Assembly (NCBI GenBank): GCA_028821405.1
Contig: JAPPGK010000038.1
Coordinates: 1-64,000, forward strand
Source of the DNA: Gammaproteobacteria bacterium
Lineage (GTDB): Bacteria > Pseudomonadota > Gammaproteobacteria > Pseudomonadales > Azotimanducaceae
Length of the DNA: 64,000 nucleotides
Direction: 5' to 3'
The position numbers were made by a program, and so were the translations under genes. The notes beneath the pieces were generated by a model. It ran no database searches and was not told where the DNA came from. It worked only from the letters and a program-made list of their open reading frames with translations. Shown in pieces: positions 24,486 to 31,717 of this stretch. How positions within the stretch are numbered: position 1 is the first letter of the stretch; each line of letters begins with the position of its first letter.

Positions 24486-26488
24486 GCGACGCGGCCCTGG
24501 ATACCCCGAGCGAATCCCGGTCGCGCGAACGCTTCGACGACCGGGTCGACATCAATCCGAAGATCACGAACCGCGAGGCGTTTCGCATCGTCGGCCGCTC
24601 GCTCGGCTACCTGGCGCGGGTCAAGGGGCTCTTCGCGGCGAAGGTCGCCTTCTCGCTGATCGCCCTGATCCCGGGGCTGATCGCGCCATGGACCGGCAAG
24701 ATCCTGATCGACCAGGTGATTTTGAAGAAGCCCTTCAACGACGCCGAAGTACCGTTTCCACCGTACTTCCAGCCCGTGGTGGACTTCCTGCGCGGCATGG
24801 CGCCGATGGAGATCATGCTCTACCTGACGGCGCTGTTCGCCGGCCTGCTTGTCGTCTACGGCCGCGGCGGCCTCGGCATCTCGCTGGAACCGGGCCGGGA
24901 CAGCGCCACCATCTCCGAAGGCAAGATCTCCGCCGGGGGCAGCGGCATGTCCGGGCTGCTCGGCGCCATCGAACTCCTGGTCGACATCCGGTTGAACCAG
25001 CGTCTTGCCAACGGCTTCCGGACGCTCTTGTTCCGCCGTTTGTCCCGGCTGCCGATGAAGACCATCGACGACCACCGCATCGGCGACTCCGTCTATCGCG
25101 TGATGTACGACGCGCCGGACCTGCCGAGCGTCTGCTTTTCCTTCACCCTGGCCCCGCTATTCACCGTCATCGGCACGCTCATTGCGCTCTACCAGATGGG
25201 TGCCACCTACAGCACGGTGGCACCCGAACTGATCTGGGTGTCGCTCGCCATGTTCCCGATCGCGCTCCTGGTCACCATCCCGTTGTCCGCCTTCGTGCGC
25301 CGCATCCAGCAGGCCAGCCGCGCCGCCGGCACGGCGACCACCAACGCCATCGAGGAGAGCATGAGCAATCTGCACGCCGTGCAGAGTCTCGGCGGCATGG
25401 ATCGCGAGGCACAACGCGTCGAGTCCCGGAGCCGCGAGTCGTTCCGACGATTCCGACACGTCGTCCTCACCGGCATCGGCGTCGGCTTCATCGGCGGCGC
25501 CCTCGGCGGGGCGTTGTCGATCTTCGTCATGGTGACCGTCGCGACCAGCGTCATTGGCGGCATCATGACGCCGGGCGACTACTACGCGCTGATCGGCCTG
25601 GCCGGCACCATCGGGGGGGCGGGGGTCGGCCTCGGCATGGTCTGGATCGGCGTGCAGTCCGAGGTCGCCGCCGTGCGCCGGGTGTTTTTCTTCCTCGACA
25701 TGGAGGTTGAGACGCCCGCCACCGCCCACGAGCGCTTGGCGGTGCGCGAAGGCGTGAGCTTCGAGAACGTCGGGCTCACCTATCCGAACGGCCACCGGGC
25801 GCTCGCGAACGTCAACCTGTCGTTGAATCTCGGCGAACTGGTCGCCTTCGTCGGTCCCACGGGTGCCGGCAAAACCAGCCTCGCGTACCTGATCCCCGGG
25901 TTCTACCGACCGACCGAGGGCCGAGTGCGCCTCGACGGCCGCGACATCGCCGAGATCGATCTCGACTCGCTACGTTCACAAGTGTCCTACGTGTTCCAGG
26001 AACACCTGCTCCTGAACGAATCGATCCGGGGCAACCTCAAGCTCGCCAATCCGGCCGCGACCGAGGCCGACATCCGCCGGGCGTGCGACGCCGCAAGCGC
26101 CACCGAGTTTATCGAGCGACTGCCCGACGGTCTCGACACCCGCCTCGGTCAATCCGGCGACACCTTGAGCGTGGGCCAGAAGCAGCGTCTTTGCATTGCC
26201 CGGGGCCTCGTGCGCGACACCCGCATCCTGATCCTCGACGAACCCACGGCGGCGCTCGACCCGCAGACCGAGAACGCGCTCGTCAACGCCCTGCGCCAGG
26301 CCGCCGAGGGGCAATTGGTGATCGTCATCGCGCATCGTCTGTCCACCATCCGCCAAGCGGACCGGATTGTGTTCCTGGAGGAAGGGGCCATTCGTGAAGT
26401 GGGCACCCACGACGGCATGATGGCCATTCCCGATAGTGCGTATCGTCGCTTCGTCGAACTCCAAGGGGGCGACGTCGGGACCGTGTAG
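24482..26488 (+). CDS. ABC exporter half-transporter (second subunit of a heterodimer)
   Basis: The 668-residue product has an N-terminal cytosolic segment, six membrane helices (for example FSLIALIPGLIAPW; IMLYLTALFAGLLVVYG; SIFVMVTVATSVIGGIM) and an intact ATPase domain: Walker A GPTGAGKTS, Q-loop VSYVFQEHLLLNE, signature LSVGQKQRL, Walker B ILILDEPTAALD and AHRLST. An unusual stretch of about 40 residues (LEPGRDSATISEGKISAGGSGMSG, in two parts) sits between helices 2 and 3 and is not seen in the first subunit. The start ATGA overlaps the upstream stop, so both are made together. Bases 25261-25357 of this gene are duplicated at 27133-27229. Confidence 0.9.
   Translation: MSDAALDTPSESRSRERFDDRVDINPKITNREAFRIVGRSLGYLARVKGLFAAKVAFSLIALIPGLIAPWTGKILIDQVILKKPFNDAEVPFPPYFQPVVDFLRGMAPMEIMLYLTALFAGLLVVYGRGGLGISLEPGRDSATISEGKISAGGSGMSGLLGAIELLVDIRLNQRLANGFRTLLFRRLSRLPMKTIDDHRIGDSVYRVMYDAPDLPSVCFSFTLAPLFTVIGTLIALYQMGATYSTVAPELIWVSLAMFPIALLVTIPLSAFVRRIQQASRAAGTATTNAIEESMSNLHAVQSLGGMDREAQRVESRSRESFRRFRHVVLTGIGVGFIGGALGGALSIFVMVTVATSVIGGIMTPGDYYALIGLAGTIGGAGVGLGMVWIGVQSEVAAVRRVFFFLDMEVETPATAHERLAVREGVSFENVGLTYPNGHRALANVNLSLNLGELVAFVGPTGAGKTSLAYLIPGFYRPTEGRVRLDGRDIAEIDLDSLRSQVSYVFQEHLLLNESIRGNLKLANPAATEADIRRACDAASATEFIERLPDGLDTRLGQSGDTLSVGQKQRLCIARGLVRDTRILILDEPTAALDPQTENALVNALRQAAEGQLVIVIAHRLSTIRQADRIVFLEEGAIREVGTHDGMMAIPDSAYRRFVELQGGDVGTV
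25261..25357 (+). repeat. 97-bp direct repeat, copy 1 (source, inside the ABC exporter gene)
   Basis: Identical to 27133-27229 at 94 of 97 positions (differences at 25320, 25325 and 25354). Here it is in frame within the membrane domain and encodes ALLVTIPLSAFVRRIQQAS and the following residues, so this is the native location. Confidence 0.95.
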
Positions 26489-26897
26489 CGACGCCCTCGG
26501 AGAACGACACCTATATCAGATCAACGCCGCGCAGGCGCCGAGAAACGGCGCGTTCGACGTGCCCAAAGTGCGGCACCTCTGATTAATGCTCGATTGCTCA
26601 TTGGCCGACGACGGCCCGGAGTTCATGCTCGGTCAGTGGCCAGCGAACGCGCCATCGCTTGTCCCGCAAGGCCACGGATTCGTTCGAACCCGGTTGGAGG
26701 TCCAGATCCGCAGTAATCCGTCTGATCGGCTCAAGTCCGCCGGCCAGCGGGTGCAGCGATATTCACGTTTTAGATGAATAACGGCCTTCAATACGCGAAA
26801 AACCCAGCACCTGATGGGGGTGACGCTGAGGTCGGGCCAACCAGCCCACAGATGGGTATTGTCACCACACCTATGGCGTAGGGGTAGTAACGATGCC
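26489..26897. other. Spacer of about 400 bp upstream of the VapB remnant
   Basis: No gene is visible. A small hairpin GCGCCG-AGAAA-CGGCGC (26535-26551) lies behind the ABC operon but has no U tract. The last 60 bp (from about 26840; ACAGATGGGTATTG and GTAGGGGTAGTA) resemble the upstream region of the intact VapB gene at 29499, so the control region of the toxin-antitoxin locus is conserved. Confidence 0.5.
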
Positions 26898-27302
26898 ATG
26901 AAGACCACAATCGACATCCACGATGAACTGTTAGCGCGTGCCAAGCGTCACGCCAAGGCGACGGGGCGATCCTTGCGCGCCTTGGTGGAAGAGGGGTTGC
27001 GGCTGGCTCTCGCGTCCGCTGGCGAGAGGCAACCCTACCGGCTCGCCGATTGCCGGGCTGGCGATGCCGCAGCGACCGATCCCCTCGCCAGCCTTTCTTG
27101 GCCTGAATTGCGTGACCTCATCTACGGTGATCCGCGCTCCTGGTCACCATCCCGTTGTCCGCCTTCGTGCGCCGCATCCAGCAGGCCAGCCCCGCCTCCG
27201 GCACGGCGACCACCAACGCCATCGAAGAGCCAACGGTTCGAGAATCGGACGCCCGAATCGATGCGCAGAAAGCCGGCTCGCAATGGCAAATCGACATCCT
27301 GA
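26898..27302 (+). pseudogene. VapB-type antitoxin gene with foreign 3' end; partner toxin lost
   Basis: Codons 1-79 encode a ribbon-helix-helix antitoxin (MKTTIDIHDELLARAKRHAK, then [15 protein letters not shown]) that is closely similar to the intact antitoxin at 29499-29747. After DPR the sequence passes directly into a 97-bp copy of the nearby ABC exporter gene (27133-27229) in another frame, giving a Pro/Ser/Arg-rich tail to 27302. The PIN-domain toxin gene that follows the intact copy is absent here. The antitoxin domain may still fold and bind DNA, so residual regulation of the other locus is possible. Confidence 0.8.
27133..27229 (+). repeat. 97-bp direct repeat, copy 2 (displaced copy of ABC exporter sequence)
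   Basis: It matches 25261-25357 at 94 of 97 positions, in the same orientation and 1872 bp away. The left junction lies at the final codons of the VapB homology (GATC-CGCGCTCC versus GATC-GCGCTCC at the source), so a 4-base microhomology may have guided the rearrangement. Confidence 0.95.
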
Positions 27303-27371
27303 TTCCCTGATTCGAGTTGCGCTGTTCCACAGCCCGCATTACTTTGTGGTCGGGAACAGTGGCCCTCGATC

Positions 27372-27794
27372 ATGGTGCCCGACTACTACTCTTGGCGTCT
27401 ACCTCGAAAGGTGTTGGCGCTCGCCAACTTCGACATCCCGGCGCTCCATCAGCGAGAGCCGCTGGTGCCTGCCAAAATACGCGGCCTCACCGCGCCCCGA
27501 ATGGCTGGTCATCTCCACAAACCGGATCCCTTTCAAATCCGGGACACCATCCGCAAGGGGGATTTCGATGACGTCGAGCGGGGTTATTTCAGAGAGTTGC
27601 TCCAGTCGTTCGATCCCTTCGATGCCCGCATGTTCCAAGTCTATGGCGGCATTTCGAGGTACGAGTTGGCTCGTACCATGATCGCCGCTCGCATCACCCA
27701 ACCTCTGCTCTGCGAGTGGATGAACTGCCACGCTCCGGGTTACGAAAGCACCCTCGACCACCATCGCACTTGGGATTCGGGTTGGATGGGTTGA
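27372..27794 (+). CDS. Putative antitoxin-like partner of the AbiEii gene at 27794
   Basis: I do not recognise the family. The 140-residue product contains PREPLVPAKIRGL-like and VERGYFRELLQSFDPFDARMF segments and is mostly helical with no membrane segment. Its stop overlaps the ATG of the AbiEii-type gene (TGATG), the arrangement used by antitoxin-toxin pairs, which is the only reason to propose a role. No Shine-Dalgarno site is obvious before ATG 27372, so the true start could differ. Confidence 0.5.
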   Translation: MVPDYYSWRLPRKVLALANFDIPALHQREPLVPAKIRGLTAPRMAGHLHKPDPFQIRDTIRKGDFDDVERGYFRELLQSFDPFDARMFQVYGGISRYELARTMIAARITQPLLCEWMNCHAPGYESTLDHHRTWDSGWMG

Positions 27795-28636
27795 TGACGC
27801 CCTCAGAACCTGCTCCGAGAACCACCGCACTCGCCCTCCCGCTCAGTCTCTCGGACGTGCTGGGACGCACATTGCACCATCTTAGTCCACACATAGACCT
27901 TGGTGACATGTGGCTCGGCGGAGGGACCGGTCTCGCCGCCAAATGGCACCACAGGCATAGCACGGACATCGACTTGTTCTACGATGAGCGCCTATTGCTA
28001 CGCCCCAAATCGCCGCTACCCGCGTTGCTCCACGCACTGAAAACAATCGCAGATCGTGGCGAAATATCCTTGACCGCCGTTCGCCCGCGTGGCGCTTCAT
28101 GGGATACAGGAGATACTCCGGTATCCCTGTACCCGTCTGTTCCCTACAACATCACCGGACCACCCCACGAGTACGTCGTGGCCCAAGGTCATCGCGTCGC
28201 GGTCGAACCGTCCGCCGACGTCATCCTGAAGAAGCTCCGGTCTAGGATGCTCCACTCGCAGGACTACCTCTCCCGCGACATATACGACGTGGTGGTGTCC
28301 CATGTTGAAGACCCTGTTGCCACACGCGCCGCCTTCGCCCACCTGCTCGACGACGAACTAGCCATGCTTCGCTACGACGCCGAGCACCAGCATATCCACG
28401 AACGCGCAGGGCGCGACATCGCAGATGCGTCGTATCCCGCATTGGTGGCCCAACCCGCTGTGCTTATTCGGTACATGCGTTTGGCACTGAAAGGCCAACT
28501 CGTAGGAAAAGAACTCACCGGATTGCGCCAACTACGCCACGATCAGAACGAGGGGCACCATCCGACGCGATCCCAACCGCAGACCCAAGAGCGCGCCTCG
28601 ACCGCCGAAAGAAAGGGCGACACCCAAGGGCATTGA
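27794..28636 (+). CDS. AbiEii-family nucleotidyltransferase toxin
   Basis: The 280-residue protein has the core motifs GGGTGLAAK at 42-50 and STDIDLF at 56-62 (D-x-D intact), followed by VAVEPSADVILKKLRSRML and SRDIYDVVV, the helices that complete the fold. The frame is open upstream to 27716, but ATG 27794 is coupled to the upstream stop and starts the homologous region. The tail after about residue 245 is hydrophilic and may vary. It should act as the toxin of the pair with 27372-27794. Confidence 0.8.
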   Translation: MTPSEPAPRTTALALPLSLSDVLGRTLHHLSPHIDLGDMWLGGGTGLAAKWHHRHSTDIDLFYDERLLLRPKSPLPALLHALKTIADRGEISLTAVRPRGASWDTGDTPVSLYPSVPYNITGPPHEYVVAQGHRVAVEPSADVILKKLRSRMLHSQDYLSRDIYDVVVSHVEDPVATRAAFAHLLDDELAMLRYDAEHQHIHERAGRDIADASYPALVAQPAVLIRYMRLALKGQLVGKELTGLRQLRHDQNEGHHPTRSQPQTQERASTAERKGDTQGH

Positions 28637-28702
28637 CGGACTCGCTTTCGCGACCCGACCGCTGCGATCATGGGCGGCGTTGGGTGCGCCTCGACGGTGC
28701 GC

Positions 28703-29089
28703 CTATAGTCCCACGATGGGCCCCGGATACCGGGTCACGACGGTGTCCGCCGTCACGAGGGTGATCCCCTCGACTTGTGCCTGGGCGACGAGGATGCGGT
28801 CGAACGGATCCTTGTGGATGGGGGGAAGGCGGGCTAGCGCGGTCGCGTGGGCGCCGCTAATGGGCAACTCGGTGTAGCCGTGCTCGAGCAATCCCCGGCG
28901 CAGCAACGCCGCATCCACCTGGAAGTCCTCGCGCCCGAGGCCGGCTTTGATGGCCACTTCCCACAGGGATGCCGCACTCACCATAGGCTCCGCATCGGGA
29001 CGCTCGATCATGGTGCGCGCCCGGTCAGGCAGCCGCTCCGGCATGCCGGCCGCCCACAGCAGCAGATGGGTGTCGAGAAGGAGCTTCAC
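28703..29089 (-). CDS. PIN-domain toxin, VapC type
   Basis: The 128-residue protein begins MKLLLDTHLLLWAAG (Asp6) and carries SAASLWEVAIKAGLG with the second acidic residue, DPFDRILVAQAQVEGITLVTAD with the third and fourth, then a short tail. The PIN fold is an Mg2+-dependent RNase; this subclass (DTHLLLWA) pairs with Phd/YefM antitoxins. Its start overlaps the stop of the antitoxin gene by 4 bp (minus strand). All four acidic residues are present, so it is probably active. Confidence 0.9.
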   Translation of the reverse strand: MKLLLDTHLLLWAAGMPERLPDRARTMIERPDAEPMVSAASLWEVAIKAGLGREDFQVDAALLRRGLLEHGYTELPISGAHATALARLPPIHKDPFDRILVAQAQVEGITLVTADTVVTRYPGPIVGL

Positions 29090-29331
29090 GGCTCGTCGGC
29101 GAATATGCCCTCAATCTCGGACTCGCCCATGCGGTCGAAGTCATCGGGCACGGCGATCTGGCCCGCGAGGAAACCCACCCGGCTTGAACGGCCCGCGCCC
29201 GGTGCGTCCACCGCAATCACCTTGACGAGGGGCTTGCCCGCGCGCGCGATGACGAACGGCTCCCCCGCCGCGGCATCCCTGACCAAGCGCGAAAGGTGCG
29301 TCTTGGCCTCGTGCATGTTGACGGTACGCAA
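29086..29331 (-). CDS. Phd/YefM-family antitoxin
   Basis: The 81-residue protein starts with the Phd/YefM DNA-binding fold (VNMHEAKTHLSRLVRDAAAG and EPFVIARAGKPLVKVIAVD). The C-terminal 30 residues are acidic and disordered (DDFDRMGESEIEGIFADEP), as expected for toxin neutralisation. It precedes and overlaps the PIN toxin gene. It is divergent from the VapB/VapC pair at 29499, so two toxin-antitoxin promoters share 29332-29498. Confidence 0.9.
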   Translation of the reverse strand: MRTVNMHEAKTHLSRLVRDAAAGEPFVIARAGKPLVKVIAVDAPGAGRSSRVGFLAGQIAVPDDFDRMGESEIEGIFADEP

Positions 29332-29466
29332 TTCTCTATCTCAGTCGAACCTAGTTCACTTAGTCTAGTCTTCTACGGTCTCCGCTGGCAAGGCTACTAA
29401 CTCTCTCGTGCCTGTCGGGGTGACACCGAGCCGCGCGAACCCAGTTCACAAGTGGGTATTGCTTTA

Positions 29467-29484
29467 CCATACGTATAAGTATGG
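29467..29484. promoter_or_regulatory. Operator-like palindrome before the VapB gene
   Basis: CCATAC-GTATAA-GTATGG is a perfect 6-bp inverted repeat 15 bp before the ATG at 29499, extended by TA on both sides. Ribbon-helix-helix antitoxins bind such short palindromes. The remnant locus keeps only a weakened version (CACACCTATGGCGTAGG, 26868-26884). Confidence 0.55.
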
Positions 29485-29498
29485 GTAGTATGGGTCTC

Positions 29499-29747
29499 AT
29501 GAAAACCACTGTCGACATCCATGACGAATTGCTAGTGCGTGCCAAGCGCCATGCCAAGGAAACGGGGCGACCCTTGAGGGCCTTGATGGAAGACGGGTTG
29601 CGGCACGCTCTCGCAGCCGCTGCCGAGAGGCGACCGTATCGGCTGCCCGATTGCCGGGTTGGCGACGTTGCGGCCACCGACCCCCTCGCCAGCCTTTCCT
29701 GGCCTGAACTGCGGGATCTCATATACGGTGATCCGGGCACGCGGTGA
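29499..29747 (+). CDS. VapB-type ribbon-helix-helix antitoxin
   Basis: The 82-residue protein reads [20 protein letters not shown], the beta strand and first helix of an RHH domain, and ends [18 protein letters not shown], a toxin-binding segment. ATG 29499 is chosen over 29481 because the homology with the copy at 26898 begins there. Its stop overlaps the GTG of the toxin gene (GTGA). A palindrome lies immediately upstream. Confidence 0.85.
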   Translation: MKTTVDIHDELLVRAKRHAKETGRPLRALMEDGLRHALAAAAERRPYRLPDCRVGDVAATDPLASLSWPELRDLIYGDPGTR

Positions 29748-30175
29748 TTGCCGTCGACACCAACGCGCTTGTCTACGCCCATCGCCGCGAATCGGGCCTC
29801 GGCAATGCCGCACACGGCTACATGAAGGAACTTGCCGAAGGCGAGGCGTCGTGGGCGATTCCCTGGCCATGCTGCTACGAGTTCCTCAGTGTGGTCACGA
29901 ACCGGCGCATCTGGAAGGACAACGCATCCACCCAAGACCAGGCTTGGCGGCAACTCGAAGCCTGGACCGCATCGCCGTCCATGGCATTCATTGGCGAGAC
30001 CGACGACTTTGCCGCGATATTGGAACGGTTTGTGCGACGCCCACACGTGGTCGGGGGTGTCGTACACGATGCGCGCATCGCAGCGATCTGCGTCGCGCAC
30101 GGCGTCGATGAGCTCGTAACCCGGGACAGGGATTTCTCCCTGTTTCCCGAGTTGCCCCTTAGGGATCCATTCTGA
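29744..30175 (+). CDS. PIN-domain toxin, VapC type
   Basis: The 143-residue protein begins with [15 protein letters not shown] (Asp5). It continues with [17 protein letters not shown] (the conserved Glu) and [24 protein letters not shown] with the remaining acidic residues. It starts at GTG inside the antitoxin stop. PIN toxins of this type cleave RNA, often tRNA or rRNA. All active-site acids are present. Confidence 0.9.
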   Translation: MIAVDTNALVYAHRRESGLGNAAHGYMKELAEGEASWAIPWPCCYEFLSVVTNRRIWKDNASTQDQAWRQLEAWTASPSMAFIGETDDFAAILERFVRRPHVVGGVVHDARIAAICVAHGVDELVTRDRDFSLFPELPLRDPF

Positions 30176-30292
30176 TCCACGTCTTCTGTTCTCTGCGAGT
30201 CCGGGACTGCTACGGAAATGCGATCATGGGATGGAACAACGGCTACGGCTCATACCATCTTCGCCGACCCCTCCGCTGGGCAGCCGGTCGTA

Positions 30293-31450
30293 CTACCTGG
30301 CGTCCGACATCGAACCCCTGGGCGGCGGCATCGACAGGTCGAAGCCGTCCATGAACTCGGTCCTTCGGTCTGACTCCCGCGATGAGGGTGAGAAATCGAA
30401 GGAGTACGTGAAGGTTACGTCGTCGGTCCTGACCGACGCGCCGTCCACGAACTGGGGCGCGTAGCGGAAACCGCCGACCGCCGCCAGAGCCCCCGCGTCG
30501 AGCGAGGGCCGGGTGGACTCCAAGACCCGAGGATCGCGGACGAACCCCTCTTCGTCGATGGTGAAGCCCAGCGTCACCAGCCCTTCCGACAGTCCCTCCA
30601 ACGCCTCGGCGGCGTAGCGGGGATACGTCATGTAGAGGGGCCTAGGCGGCATCTGCCAGATCTCGGCCGCGCCGAGGGCGAGACAATGCGGCGTTGCCTC
30701 GTCGCTTCGCCCGGACCTCTCCAGGATATCCACCAGCCGCATCCGAACCGTACGTTCGAGGTCTCCCATTTCGCCCTCGGTCTCGAAGGCCGCGAGCGCT
30801 TCCTCGAAATGGCCCAGGGCCAGGTCGGGACGTTCGTCCCCCACGGTCCACAAGCCGAGGTGATAGGCCATGAGTCCGCGCCGAACGTCGTTGGGCTGCA
30901 GGTGTTCGGAGAACACCGCATGCGCCGCCTCGACGAAGGGCCGGCTCAACGGCGTGCCGCCGCGCCGAAACAACTCGGTGGCGATGTCGTAGTTCTTGAG
31001 GCCGCGGTAACGGACATCGGCGTCGGCCGCGAGCAAGGCCGACGCGCGCCGGAAATGGGCGAGCGCGGCATCCGGACTCTTCGGATCGAACCGGGCACGG
31101 GCCGTCTCGACAAGCACGGGGATGAGTTCCGGGCTGTCGGCCCCGTAGGCCTCCTCCATCGCGTCGATCTTGTTGCGGAGGATCCTGGCCGCCTTCCGGT
31201 ACTCGGCATCGTCGTTGAGCAGCCGCGCATAGTTGATCGCGAGTTTCGCCGCGTTGGCGCTATTGCGGCCGTAGAGCCTCGATCCAAGCCGGTAGGCTTC
31301 CTCGGCGGACGCCTTGGCCTCGGCTGTCCTGCCAGCCGCGACATGCTGCCGGTAGGCCTCGTATGCCGTACGGAAGTCTTTCCCTTGGTCGGCAGCAGCC
31401 GCTTGGCAAAGACCGGCGAGCAGCAGCACACCCAAGATTCGCCGCGCCAT
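30293..31450 (-). CDS. TPR-region protein with C-terminal TonB-like domain, exported
   Basis: From ATG 31450 the product has 385 residues with a signal peptide (ARRILGVLLLAGLCQAAAA). Residues about 25-270 are TPR-like helical repeats (AYEAYRQHVAAGRTAEAKAS, ALGHFEEALAAFETEGEM). The last 100 residues (PRYAAEALEGLSEGLVTLG, FTIDEEGFVRDPRVLESTR) match a TonB C-terminal domain. Such proteins are found next to TonB-dependent receptors in marine bacteria and probably act as a specialised energy transducer or periplasmic scaffold. There is no N-terminal TonB membrane anchor beyond the signal. It is divergent from the receptor at 31718. Confidence 0.75.
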   Translation of the reverse strand: MARRILGVLLLAGLCQAAAADQGKDFRTAYEAYRQHVAAGRTAEAKASAEEAYRLGSRLYGRNSANAAKLAINYARLLNDDAEYRKAARILRNKIDAMEEAYGADSPELIPVLVETARARFDPKSPDAALAHFRRASALLAADADVRYRGLKNYDIATELFRRGGTPLSRPFVEAAHAVFSEHLQPNDVRRGLMAYHLGLWTVGDERPDLALGHFEEALAAFETEGEMGDLERTVRMRLVDILERSGRSDEATPHCLALGAAEIWQMPPRPLYMTYPRYAAEALEGLSEGLVTLGFTIDEEGFVRDPRVLESTRPSLDAGALAAVGGFRYAPQFVDGASVRTDDVTFTYSFDFSPSSRESDRRTEFMDGFDLSMPPPRGSMSDAR

Positions 31451-31717
31451 GGCTCTCCCCCTCGCCTCGACAGCTAGGCTGAACCGAACGAACCGGCAAA
31501 TCAAGCGCCGGCAAGCATGTGCCATGCCGCCGAGGCCCTAGACCGCCACGACCCCCGTGGGTCGCCGCTTCGGACTCGACCGTGTCGTACACACCAACGC
31601 CTCCCGACTGGACATGGCGTTTACACAGGAGCAGACTGTCTTACCCAGTAGCGGCTCGATTCAGCTGTTGCGATTCGGGCCCACCGCGACGGCCTAGGTT
31701 CAGACGAAGGAGAGCGT

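Noticed and set aside
27122-27373. A minus-strand ORF similar to part of another minus ORF at 25157-25795
   Set aside because: The similarity is simply the antisense side of the 97-bp duplication of the ABC exporter gene.
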